DNA of 23,801 nt from JAWUVP01 sp034112285 (GTDB lineage: Bacteria; Pseudomonadota; Gammaproteobacteria; JABDGN01), in contig JAWUVP010000018.1 of assembly GCA_034112285.1 (NCBI GenBank), positions 1 through 23,801 of the forward strand, read 5' to 3'. This document shows, in pieces, positions 15,400-22,955 of the stretch. The notes beneath the pieces were generated by a model. It did no database searches, was not told the origin of the DNA, and saw only the letters and a program-made list of their open reading frames with translations. The position numbers and the translations under genes are program-made. Every line of letters starts with the position of its first letter. The first letter of the stretch is position 1.

Positions 15400-17034
15400 A
15401 TGAAAAAGTTATTATGGATTATATGTTTTAATATTTTATTTGTAGGCTCTAGCTTTGCCGCCTGCACGGCAGGCATTCCTTGCTTGTCGTGGAACTTGAC
15501 CACGAATGCGGATGCCACTTACACCACCAGCGTCGGCGCTGATATACCGGTAACCATCACGCTCACCAACTCAGCCAGTGATTTCTCTTTGAGCGGCGTG
15601 AAAGTATTCTTGAGTGCTGGAGCAACTTCAGGCTGGCAATTAACCGCGGATAATTGCACCGGTACAACCGTGGCAGCGAATTCGAGTTGTACGATTGTGG
15701 GTAGTTTAGCTCCCAGTACCGAAGGCATGCATACCTTAACCGTTCAAGCAACCAATGGCACGACACCGGGCGAAATAACCCAAGTTTTTTCACTTAAGGC
15801 CGACGCCTTGTTGCATATAGTTGTTGGTCACGATGGGTTTGGTTCCAACAGCACTTCTAAGCATGCAAATTTTAAGGGCGTTGAACGTGATGAAGCCGGA
15901 ACGTCTATTTTATGGAAAAGTCTAGATGGGACCACTTGGCAGGATTCAAGCAGTGAGCTGAGTAGCTTAACACCTGCTGGAACTTTTTTGTTATCCAGTG
16001 CTTGGGGGGATGGACTTTGGGTTGTTAGTGGTTTTGATACTATTAATGAAACGATAGCCTCTTTCACCAGCCCAGATGGTTCAACCTGGACGGCACGGAC
16101 GGCGCTAGCTTTGCCGGCTACTTTCGCGGACGCAAATGAGTTGCATGTAACCTATAAAAATGGTGTTTGGTTGATGGTAGGCTCGGTGATTATTGGCGAT
16201 GAAAATGACGACATTTCTAAGAGCTTTATCTACCGTAGTGCCGATGGCATAACGTGGACTAAGGTAACCCCGACATTATCTTTAACCTCTATAGATTTGA
16301 ATAGTCTTGACTTTGAGCCAACAACTAATGCCAGCGGTGGTATTTGGTATGCTACAGGGGTTTACCGTCAAACAGGCGAGGATGCTGGGGCAGATAAGGG
16401 CATGTTACTTGAAAGTGTTGATAATGGCGTAACGTGGACGAATGTTTCAACGCGGGTGAATACGAACAACGGCCTAGCCGCTGATGAAGTACTCAAGGAG
16501 TTGAATACGCTGAAATATGATAGCGCGAATTCGCGTTGGTTAGCAGGTGGTAATGCTAGCGCAGGCGATGGCTTTACTGAGACTGTTCCCATTATCCTGG
16601 CTAGTAATAACAATGGGCTTACCTGGACGAAGGTAACCTTACCAGACACAACAGCTTCGGCCGAAGCCACTCACATTTCTGCCATTAATAGCGCCCACGG
16701 CACCTTGGTTGCAGTAGGTGTGAAAGAGGGAAGCGGTGTTGCCGCTGATACTGTTTTAGTCTACACCAGCACGGATGGACTTACTTGGGCAAAACGTATC
16801 ACAGGCTTACCTACAACGTATCATGATACTGTCATAACGGGCCTAAGCTGGAGCAATAATATGTGGATTATTTCAGGTGATTATTCTGCAGCGACTACAG
16901 AGAATATATTTAAAGCATTTATGTTAACCAGTAGTTCGGTTAATGCCGTCTCATGGAGTGAGCTAACAGGCTTGCCGGCGCCTGTTAATCCTAATTTAGT
17001 GCAACTTATTGGAAATATTGGCACTAATAATTAA
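15400..17034 (+). CDS. Secreted protein with an Ig-like N-terminal domain and a seven-repeat Asp-box beta-propeller
   Basis: 544 residues with a clear Sec signal peptide (MKKLLWIICF...GSSFA, cleavage about 20/21). Residues about 25-135 look like a beta-sandwich of secreted or surface proteins (VTITLTNSASDF, CTIVGSLAPSTEGMHTLTV) with four cysteines (22, 28, 86, 97). From about 137 the protein carries Asp-box-like motifs (Ser-x-Asp-Gly-x-Thr-Trp): 174-180, 224-230, 280-286, 339-346, 402-409 and 457-463, with a degenerate seventh near 511-519. The regular spacing of 50 to 63 residues predicts a seven-bladed propeller. Asp-boxes occur in sialidases and other secreted proteins, but I see no sialidase catalytic signature, so no enzymatic function is assigned. 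It is cotranscribed with the beta-barrel gene, with AAGGA before the ATG, and ends at a strong terminator. Confidence 0.85.
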   Translation: MKKLLWIICFNILFVGSSFAACTAGIPCLSWNLTTNADATYTTSVGADIPVTITLTNSASDFSLSGVKVFLSAGATSGWQLTADNCTGTTVAANSSCTIVGSLAPSTEGMHTLTVQATNGTTPGEITQVFSLKADALLHIVVGHDGFGSNSTSKHANFKGVERDEAGTSILWKSLDGTTWQDSSSELSSLTPAGTFLLSSAWGDGLWVVSGFDTINETIASFTSPDGSTWTARTALALPATFADANELHVTYKNGVWLMVGSVIIGDENDDISKSFIYRSADGITWTKVTPTLSLTSIDLNSLDFEPTTNASGGIWYATGVYRQTGEDAGADKGMLLESVDNGVTWTNVSTRVNTNNGLAADEVLKELNTLKYDSANSRWLAGGNASAGDGFTETVPIILASNNNGLTWTKVTLPDTTASAEATHISAINSAHGTLVAVGVKEGSGVAADTVLVYTSTDGLTWAKRITGLPTTYHDTVITGLSWSNNMWIISGDYSAATTENIFKAFMLTSSSVNAVSWSELTGLPAPVNPNLVQLIGNIGTNN

Positions 17035-17039
17035 TTAGC

Positions 17040-17096
17040 GTTTTCGTGGCAAGGCTTCATGCTGTCTATTTGAAGCCTTGCCATTGAAAACTTTTT
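17040..17096 (+). terminator. Intrinsic terminator of the barrel-propeller operon
   Basis: A perfect 13-bp stem (17047-17059 with 17071-17083) is extended by GTTTTC (17040-17045) pairing with GAAAAC (17086-17091), and is followed at once by five T (17092-17096). The T-run overlaps the stop codon of the convergent ATPase gene. Confidence 0.88.
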
Positions 17097-18276
17097 AGTC
17101 TGTAAGGAGCGTATCCAAGGCCTGCCAAGGCAAGGCATAGAGATTATCCGCCAGCTTAACTTTCGTCTTCACTCTGCAAATAATATATCCTATGTTTGCA
17201 TCGTCGTATTCATTTAAAAATAATTGCAGATGACGTGCATCAGAAGCCTTGGGTTTATCGGTCCATTTTACTTCAATAGGGATATATTGGCCTTTCAAAC
17301 GCAGCACCCAATCCACTTCGGGGCCATTGTTATCACGCCAAAAATAAAGTGTTTGCCTAGCACCTTGCACATTTAACCAGCGTAATAAGGTGAGGCCTAC
17401 ATATTGTTCAAAGAAATTAGCCATGCGTGTGTTGTCATAGTGTATGTCCGTGTCTTGTTCGCAAAAACGTCTGACACCTAAATCAAAAAATACGTATTTT
17501 GCTGTTTTTACTAGGCGCGAACGCTTGATACTTTTGGTGATAGGTTCAACGCGATAGGCAATTAAACAATCTTCCAAAATTTGATAATAAGCTGCAATAG
17601 TGCCATGGGTCACGCCAACTTCTTGCGAGAATTTATTAAAATTAACTAACTGCCCAGATTGTTCTGCCGCCAGGGGCAAAAAGCGAACAAAGCTGTTAAC
17701 ATTGCGTACTGCTGCTTCACTGCGTATTTCTGCTTCAATATAGGTAATAACATAATCTTGCAGTAATTTAGCTTTATCTTCGGCAGATTCTGCCAGTACA
17801 ACGCCAGGTAAATCGCCATAGAGTAAAATGTCTTCTAATGTAGGCTCGAGCTCTGCTTGCTCTTGATACAAGAGTGGATCTAAATGAAACAAACGGATCC
17901 TGCCCGGCAGCAAATTAACTTTATCAGTGCGTAATTTGCGCGCTGATGAGCCGGTAATAATAAACTGGGCAATTTTCTCGTCAATTAAATATTGCGTGGC
18001 ATCAAGCAAAATCGGTAATAACTGTACTTCATCCAGCATAATCAGCGGCATGCGGCCCAGCTCTTCGGCTAGGGCTTCAATTTCTTGAATAAAAAGTTCG
18101 GCATTTTTCTCATAGCGTTGGCGAATGCCTGGGCGTAATAGTGAGATTTTCAAATCCAGCTCAAACTGTTCGGCCAAGGTTGATTTGCCGGTTTGGCGTG
18201 CGCCGAGCAGCAGGACATTATGTTTTTCTGCCACAGATTTCGCCAAAGATGAATAGAGTAAGCGTAATAATTTCAT
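17095..18276 (-). CDS. AAA family ATPase with DUF4143 domain
   Basis: 393 residues of the AAA_14/DUF4143 type, common in prokaryotic accessory DNA; the cellular role of the family is not established. The N-terminal ATPase has Walker A GARQTGKST (25-33), Walker B LIMLDE (78-83) and the sensor segment IITGSSARKL (106-115). Residues 214-240 (KFSQEVGVTHGTIAAYYQIL) look like a helix-turn-helix. The C-terminal domain shows PEVDWV (319-324) and PIEVKW (333-338), spaced like a PD-(D/E)xK nuclease core (Asp322, Glu335, Lys337). ATG 18276 has no ribosome-binding site, and the promoter is placed so that the transcript may start at the ATG. The gene is opposite in direction to its neighbours and sits alone, which fits acquisition by transfer. 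Confidence 0.92.
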   Translation of the reverse strand: MKLLRLLYSSLAKSVAEKHNVLLLGARQTGKSTLAEQFELDLKISLLRPGIRQRYEKNAELFIQEIEALAEELGRMPLIMLDEVQLLPILLDATQYLIDEKIAQFIITGSSARKLRTDKVNLLPGRIRLFHLDPLLYQEQAELEPTLEDILLYGDLPGVVLAESAEDKAKLLQDYVITYIEAEIRSEAAVRNVNSFVRFLPLAAEQSGQLVNFNKFSQEVGVTHGTIAAYYQILEDCLIAYRVEPITKSIKRSRLVKTAKYVFFDLGVRRFCEQDTDIHYDNTRMANFFEQYVGLTLLRWLNVQGARQTLYFWRDNNGPEVDWVLRLKGQYIPIEVKWTDKPKASDARHLQLFLNEYDDANIGYIICRVKTKVKLADNLYALPWQALDTLLTD

Positions 18277-18282
18277 ATGCTC

Positions 18283-18310
18283 ATTTTACCGTTAATTGCT
18301 GATTAATCAA
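18283..18310 (-). promoter_or_regulatory. Promoter of the ATPase gene, with possible leaderless start
   Basis: On the minus strand TTGATT (18310-18305) and TAAAAT (18288-18283) are 16 bases apart. The predicted transcript start falls at about 18276-18277, the A of the ATG. The 16-base spacer is exactly one copy of the repeat described at 18289-18351. Confidence 0.5.
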
Positions 18311-18351
18311 CAGATAACGCCGTTAATTGCTGATTGAGCAGCAATTAACGG
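18289..18351. repeat. Three-copy repeat in the ATPase promoter (probable operator)
   Basis: CCGTTAATTGCTGATT occurs at 18289-18304 and 18320-18335, 31 bases apart or about three helical turns. CAGCAATTAACGG at 18339-18351 is the inverted copy of its first 13 bases, so copies 2 and 3 make a perfect 13-bp palindrome with a 6-base loop. Between copies 1 and 2 lies a further palindrome TGATTAATCA (18300-18309). A protein bound at copy 1 would cover the promoter spacer. These could alternatively be remnants of a small mobile element. Confidence 0.75.
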
Positions 18352-18368
18352 TATAGAGGCTGCCTGAT

Positions 18369-18390
18369 GGTTAGCAGTGTGCCGCTAACC
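18369..18390 (+). repeat. Inverted repeat upstream of trpS
   Basis: GGTTAGC (18369-18375) pairs with GCTAACC (18384-18390) around an 8-base loop. It is followed by a 9-base direct repeat TGATTTACA at 18394-18402 and 18412-18420. Function unknown; it lies between the ATPase operator region and the trpS -10. Confidence 0.4.
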
Positions 18391-18460
18391 TATTGATTTA
18401 CATAGGCCATGTGATTTACAGGAGCAACCAATAAGCATCGCAATTTCCAGCCCATTACGC

Positions 18461-18466
18461 TATAAT
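18461..18466 (+). promoter_or_regulatory. Probable -10 box of trpS
   Basis: A perfect TATAAT lies 26 bases before the trpS GTG. The -35 position (18438-18443, TCGCAA) is poor, so the promoter would be weak or activator-dependent. No leader-peptide or attenuator structure was seen. Confidence 0.45.
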
Positions 18467-18492
18467 CTCGGGCTATTATATAGAGGTAAAGC

Positions 18493-19704
18493 GTGAGTTC
18501 TGTATCATCCCAACAACGAGTCGTCTCTGGCATGCGTGCCAGTGGTAAGCTGCACTTAGGCCATTATCATGGCGTGATTAAAAACTGGCTGGAGCTACAG
18601 CATCAATATGAATGCTTTTTCTTTGTGGCCGATTGGCACGGCTTAACCACGCATTACGAAGACCCTGCTATTATTGAAGCCAGCGTGTACGATATGGTGA
18701 TTGATTGGTTGGCGTGTGGTATTAACCCAGGCTCTGCCAATGTCTTTATTCAATCGCAAGTGCCGCAACATGCGGAGCTACATTTAGCATTGTCGATGAT
18801 CACCCCATTGGGTTGGTTAGAGCGTATGCCAACCTATAAAGACCAACAAGAAAAATTAAAAGAACGCGATTTAGCCACGTATGGTTTTTTAGGCTATCCG
18901 GTGTTAATGGCCGCTGACGTGTTAGCGTATCGTGCCGGTTTTATTCCTGTGGGTGAAGATCAAATACCCCATGTAGAATTTTCTCGTGATGTAGCGCGCC
19001 GCTTTAACCACATCTATGGGCGTGAGCCAGGTTATGAAGTACAGGCGGCTGAAGCCATTAAAAAAATGGGTAAAAAGAATGCCAAATTATTTAATAATCT
19101 GCGCAAAAAATATTTAGAGCAAGGCGATAAGCAAGCTTTAGAAATGGGCCAAGCTTTGGTCGAGTCGCAGCCAAATTTAAATATTGAAGCGCGTGAATTA
19201 TTAGCCGGGTTTTTAGAAGGCGGCGGCAAAATAATTTTACCAGAGCCTGAAGTGTTATTAACACCACAATCAAAATTACCGGGTTTAGATGGGCAAAAAA
19301 TGTCTAAGTCTTATGGCAACTTTATTACCTTGCGTGAAGCCCCAGAAGAAGTGGAAAGAAAAGTTCGCACCATGCCCACTGACCCTGCGCGCGTACGTCG
19401 CAATGACCCGGGTGAACCAACTAAATGCCCGGTGTGGAAATTGCACGAAGTGTATTCAAATGATGATACCAAGCAATGGGTACAAGAAGGCTGCCGCAGT
19501 GCGAGCATTGGTTGCCTAGATTGCAAAATGCCTATTTGCAAAGCCATTAACGAAGAGCTAGCCCCCATTCGTGCCAAAGTCGAAGAGTTGCTGGCTAAGC
19601 CGGGTATTGTAAAAAGCGTGTTAGCTGAAGGTGCCGAAAAAGCACGTGAAATCGCTGAAGAAACCATGATAGATGTTAAAAATTCCATGGGCATTATCCG
19701 TTAA
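18493..19704 (+). CDS. trpS: Tryptophanyl-tRNA synthetase (long form with Cys cluster)
   Basis: Class I synthetase that charges tRNA-Trp. The GTG 18493 start has GAGGT upstream. The HIGH-type motif is KLHLGHYHG (19-27) and the KMSKS motif is QKMSKSYGN (268-276). At 403 residues it is longer than E. coli TrpS (334), partly because of a charged insertion at about 186-250 seen in long TrpRS of other proteobacteria. After KMSKS it has Cys312, Cys334, Cys341 and Cys344, a C-x21-C-x6-C-x2-C array almost identical in spacing to the [4Fe-4S] motif known from Thermotoga TrpRS (C-x22-C-x6-C-x2-C). Cluster binding here is an inference. It is followed by scpA 14 bases downstream. Confidence 0.97.
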   Translation: MSSVSSQQRVVSGMRASGKLHLGHYHGVIKNWLELQHQYECFFFVADWHGLTTHYEDPAIIEASVYDMVIDWLACGINPGSANVFIQSQVPQHAELHLALSMITPLGWLERMPTYKDQQEKLKERDLATYGFLGYPVLMAADVLAYRAGFIPVGEDQIPHVEFSRDVARRFNHIYGREPGYEVQAAEAIKKMGKKNAKLFNNLRKKYLEQGDKQALEMGQALVESQPNLNIEARELLAGFLEGGGKIILPEPEVLLTPQSKLPGLDGQKMSKSYGNFITLREAPEEVERKVRTMPTDPARVRRNDPGEPTKCPVWKLHEVYSNDDTKQWVQEGCRSASIGCLDCKMPICKAINEELAPIRAKVEELLAKPGIVKSVLAEGAEKAREIAEETMIDVKNSMGIIR

Positions 19705-19718
19705 TACAAGGATTAATA

Positions 19719-20576
19719 ATGACACAAGTTGCAGAAATAATGGACATACCAAATTCCACTCTTGAAGACATTGCTGCGCCAGAGATTGAGGCGAATGTGC
19801 CGTTGGCGCATGCTGGCATCGCTAGCATCTTGGGTTTACCCGTAATGGAGCTACCTCAAGACCTTTATATTCCCCCTGATGCGTTAGAAGTTTTTTTGGA
19901 AACGTTTCACGGCCCACTAGATTTTTTGTTATATTTAATTAAGCGTCAAAATATCGAAATTTTAGATATTCCTATTGCTGCTATCACTAAGCAATATATG
20001 GAATATGTGGACATAATGAGTAACATTCGTTTAGATTTGGCCGCAGAATATTTAGTGATGGCGGCAACACTAGCCGAAATAAAATCGCGCATGTTATTAC
20101 CCCGGCCAGAAAGTATTGACGAAGAAGAAGATCCTCGCGCTGAATTGGTGCGTCGTTTACAAGAATACGAACGCTATAAAACAGCGGCCGAAGACTTGGC
20201 TGAAATACCACGTCAAGAGCGCGATATTTTTATTGCTAACGCCGCGCCGCCAAATTTAAAAGCAGAGCGTCCTTTGCCCGCGGTAGAGTTAGATGAATTG
20301 TTGTTTGCGTTTAAAGATGTGATGAAACGCATTGATCAACGTGCGCATCACCACATTGCGCGCGAGCCATTATCTATTCGTGAGCGTATGAGCGAAGTGT
20401 TGGACCGTTTGCGCACAACAGAATTTTTGAAGTTCGAACAATTGTTTACGGTAAAAGAAGGCCGCTCCGGTGTGGTCGTGGCATTTATTGCTATTTTGGA
20501 ATTATTAAAAGGCGGCATGATTGAGATGGTTCAAACCGAACCCTTGGCCCCCATTCACGTTAGGAGCGTTGCATGA
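19719..20576 (+). CDS. scpA: Segregation and condensation protein A
   Basis: Kleisin subunit that joins SMC and ScpB in bacterial condensin and helps chromosome compaction and segregation. The kleisin N-terminal signature is HGPLDFLLYLIKRQNI (64-79) and the helix AAEYLVMAATLAEIKSRMLLP follows at 108-128. The C-terminal winged helix is at about 210-280. Compared with typical ScpA it has an N-terminal extension of about 55 residues rich in acidic and small residues (starting MTQVAEIMDI). The ATG 19719 has AAGGA at good spacing, so the extension is probably translated. The TGA overlaps the scpB ATG by 4 bases. Confidence 0.95.
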   Translation: MTQVAEIMDIPNSTLEDIAAPEIEANVPLAHAGIASILGLPVMELPQDLYIPPDALEVFLETFHGPLDFLLYLIKRQNIEILDIPIAAITKQYMEYVDIMSNIRLDLAAEYLVMAATLAEIKSRMLLPRPESIDEEEDPRAELVRRLQEYERYKTAAEDLAEIPRQERDIFIANAAPPNLKAERPLPAVELDELLFAFKDVMKRIDQRAHHHIAREPLSIRERMSEVLDRLRTTEFLKFEQLFTVKEGRSGVVVAFIAILELLKGGMIEMVQTEPLAPIHVRSVA

Positions 20577-21343
20577 GTGAGTTACCGATAAAACACATCA
20601 TTGAAGCGGCTATTATGGCGGCAGAAGGCCCGATTACGGTTAATCAACTAATGGCGCTATTTGAAGAAGAAGAGCGCCCTGAGACGCTGCTGGTGCGTGA
20701 TGCCATAACTGAGTTACAAGCAGAATGCAGTACGCGTGCGGTTGAGCTAAAAGAAGTGGCCAGTGGTTTTCGTTTTCAAGCTAAGCAAGATTATGCGCCT
20801 TGGGTTAAAAAATTATGGGAAGAGCGCCCACCGCGTTATTCGCGTGCATTTTTGGAAACCTTGGTGCTCATTGCCTATCGCCAACCGGTTACGCGTGCCG
20901 AAATTGAAGAGATTCGTGGTGTGGCCGTTAACTCGCAAATTATCAAAACCTTAGCCGAGCGTGAGTGGATTAAAGTTTTAGGCCACCGTGATGTGCCTGG
21001 TAGGCCGGCACTGCTGGGTACCACAAAACAGTTTTTAGATTACTTTAATTTAAAAGGCTTAAATGATTTGCCTACGTTGCAAGAGTTGCAAGATTTGGAT
21101 GCTAGAGGCAGCGAGTTAGAGAAGCAATTGGAATTAGTGTCCGTGTCCGCGAATGATGCACCGGAAACAGCCGATGCGGATGCTGAGCCACAAGCTGAAC
21201 CCGTTGAGCAAATCAGCACTGAAGTGCTGGCGCAAGCGCAAGCTATTGTGGACGATGTTGAAGCCGATGCGAATGAAATGTCGCTAGAGGAAGAGGTTTT
21301 TTTATCCAACAGTGATGAGTTAGTTGGTGCTGTAGAAAAATAA
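20573..21343 (+). CDS. scpB: Segregation and condensation protein B
   Basis: Winged-helix dimer that binds ScpA in the SMC-ScpAB condensin. The 256 residues contain two winged-helix domains at about 5-90 and 91-165, with the family segments AYRQPVTRAEIEEIRGV (101-117) and GHRDVPGRPALLGTTKQF (137-154). The last 65 or so residues (about 190-256) form an acidic, alanine-rich tail of low complexity, probably disordered. Start ATG 20573 overlaps the scpA stop (ATGA), which fits coupled translation of a stable complex. In many relatives rluB follows, but here a phosphatase gene does. Confidence 0.95.
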   Translation: MSELPIKHIIEAAIMAAEGPITVNQLMALFEEEERPETLLVRDAITELQAECSTRAVELKEVASGFRFQAKQDYAPWVKKLWEERPPRYSRAFLETLVLIAYRQPVTRAEIEEIRGVAVNSQIIKTLAEREWIKVLGHRDVPGRPALLGTTKQFLDYFNLKGLNDLPTLQELQDLDARGSELEKQLELVSVSANDAPETADADAEPQAEPVEQISTEVLAQAQAIVDDVEADANEMSLEEEVFLSNSDELVGAVEK

Positions 21344-21366
21344 TTTAATTTTATCAAGAGAACACG

Positions 21367-22134
21367 ATGAGCGATTGGCAACATTTTCTTTTAAGCTTGA
21401 CTGAAAAAACAGATCCGTTAGCGTTAAAATATTTTAACACTAGCGATTTAAAAATTGAGCTTAAAGCCGATCGCACCCCGGTTTCTCAGGGCGATCAAGA
21501 TATTGAAGATTTTATTCGCAGCCAAGTGGCGAAAAGCCACCCTGAGTTATCAATCCTGGGTGAAGAATATGGCGAGACCAAAACCGATTCTAACGTTAGG
21601 CTTATTATTGACCCAATAGATGGCACCAAAAATTTTATTGCCGGCATTCCTTTCTTTGCAACCTTACTGGCTATTGAAGTTGATGGCGCAGTGGTCGCCG
21701 GCGTAGTATCGGCTCCGGCCACGGGCGACAAATGGTGGGCCAGCAAAGGTGGCGGCGCTTTTCATAATGGCAACCCTATTCACGTGTCTAAGGTGGCGAA
21801 TATTGCTGATAGCATGGCATTATACGGCAGCTTATACGGTCAAGAGGCTTCGAGCGTGGCTGAGCCCGTGTTGAATTTGCTTAAACAAACCTATCGCCAA
21901 CGCGGCCTGGGTGATTACTTGCAACATATGTTTGTGGCCATGGGCAAAGGCGAGTTTGCCATGGACTTTAACTTGCAACCTTGGGATGTGGCACCCTTAA
22001 AAATTATTGTAGAAGAAGCCGGTGGCGTGTGCACGGATTCAAGCGGTGAGAAAACGATTTTTGGTGGTAACGCAATTACGAGTAATGGCATGTTTCATGA
22101 GCATATTATTGCAGAATTAAAAGGCTTAACCTAA
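21367..22134 (+). CDS. Inositol monophosphatase-family phosphatase, histidinol-phosphatase (HisN)-like
   Basis: Mg-dependent phosphatase of the IMPase/FBPase superfamily, 255 residues. The metal site is visible as GEEYG (Glu66/Glu67), DPIDGTKNF (Asp82, Asp85) and PWDVAP (Asp207). The sequence DPIDGTKNF followed by a hydrophobic ATL segment is nearer to HisN-type histidinol-phosphate phosphatases than to SuhB, which has DGTTNF, but substrate specificity cannot be fixed by eye. CysQ-like activity is another option. ATG 21367 follows AAGAGA 23 bases after scpB, so it is probably the last gene of the trpS-scpA-scpB operon. It converges on the MipA-type gene, with 18 bases between and no clear terminator. 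Confidence 0.88.
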   Translation: MSDWQHFLLSLTEKTDPLALKYFNTSDLKIELKADRTPVSQGDQDIEDFIRSQVAKSHPELSILGEEYGETKTDSNVRLIIDPIDGTKNFIAGIPFFATLLAIEVDGAVVAGVVSAPATGDKWWASKGGGAFHNGNPIHVSKVANIADSMALYGSLYGQEASSVAEPVLNLLKQTYRQRGLGDYLQHMFVAMGKGEFAMDFNLQPWDVAPLKIIVEEAGGVCTDSSGEKTIFGGNAITSNGMFHEHIIAELKGLT

Positions 22135-22152
22135 TCGCAGCCAGGTAGCTTC

Positions 22153-22902
22153 TTAACTGCCAAATTTATACATTAACGCCAGGCCAGAAAAGAAGGTGGT
22201 TTTATGTAAAATAAGCGGGCTGTTAGCGGCCTGATTTAAAAATCTTTTCACCGAAAATACCCCAGAGACATTCCACTGCGACGTAATCACCCAAATAGGC
22301 ATGACGGTAAGGCTGATTGATTGCCAACCGGCATGTACCTGATAGGCAGGCAAACCTGAGGCGGCTGCTTCACTGGTGGTGACGCCAAATATACCCTGTA
22401 AGTAACGTCGATCACTAAACTGCGCGCTAACCCCAGTCAATAATAAAAACGGATGCCAAAAGGGAATAAATAGACCAAGGCTAGGTGAATAATAACCACT
22501 GTCTTTCAAAGTGCCTAAGGCACGATAGGTTTTCAGCGAAAAACTTAACAGGCCTAGCTTGTAGCTAAAAAATGCGCCGGCTAATATTTGGTCGTTATTA
22601 TCTTTTAAGCCTGGAAATTGTTCGGCGCGTTCATCTTTACCGCCAAAGTTATAAAGTACACTTGTGCCGAGTGTAAATCTTTTGCTATTAAGCACATTCA
22701 CGCCAACGCCTTGATAGGCATTAGCAAAAAACCATTTTTTATATTTCACATCAACATTAGGCACAACAAGCCAACGATAGCTATTGGCACCTTGAAATTT
22801 GGGTACGGTGATTTGTATGAGGCCGATGGAATTTTGCCAGTCGCTGGCAAAAAGAGAATTGCCATTAAGGAGGATAAGTATAAAAATAAGTACGCGTTGC
22901 AT
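22153..22902 (-). CDS. Outer-membrane protein, MipA/OmpV-like
   Basis: 249 residues from ATG 22902 (MQRVLIFILILLNGNSLFA then SDWQ), which gives a clean Sec signal peptide; a GTG at 22935 would add 11 polar residues and is less likely. The rest alternates short beta strands, with a C-terminal strand ending in ALMYKFGS, as in outer-membrane barrels. The pattern of paired strands (WFFANAYQGVGVNV, LGTSVLYNFGGKDERA, GAFFSYKLGLLSFSLKTY) resembles the MipA/OmpV family, whose E. coli MipA links MltA with murein synthesis. The family assignment is moderate. No ribosome-binding site is seen; TACAAT lies six bases before the ATG and may be a -10 of a leaderless transcript. It is downstream of the terminator of the next gene. 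Confidence 0.7.
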   Translation of the reverse strand: MQRVLIFILILLNGNSLFASDWQNSIGLIQITVPKFQGANSYRWLVVPNVDVKYKKWFFANAYQGVGVNVLNSKRFTLGTSVLYNFGGKDERAEQFPGLKDNNDQILAGAFFSYKLGLLSFSLKTYRALGTLKDSGYYSPSLGLFIPFWHPFLLLTGVSAQFSDRRYLQGIFGVTTSEAAASGLPAYQVHAGWQSISLTVMPIWVITSQWNVSGVFSVKRFLNQAANSPLILHKTTFFSGLALMYKFGS

Positions 22903-22955
22903 CTGTATATTGTAACGTGGTTTATCTGTTTCCACTAGAGGCTTTTTTGGGGCAT

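Noticed and set aside
18289..18351. Repeats upstream of the ATPase as a CRISPR array
   Set aside because: Only three copies, one inverted, with unequal short spacers and no cas gene nearby.
21040..21384. 114-codon minus-strand frame opposite scpB, rich in Ser and Ala
   Set aside because: It is the antisense of the acidic low-complexity tail of scpB, with no start signal.
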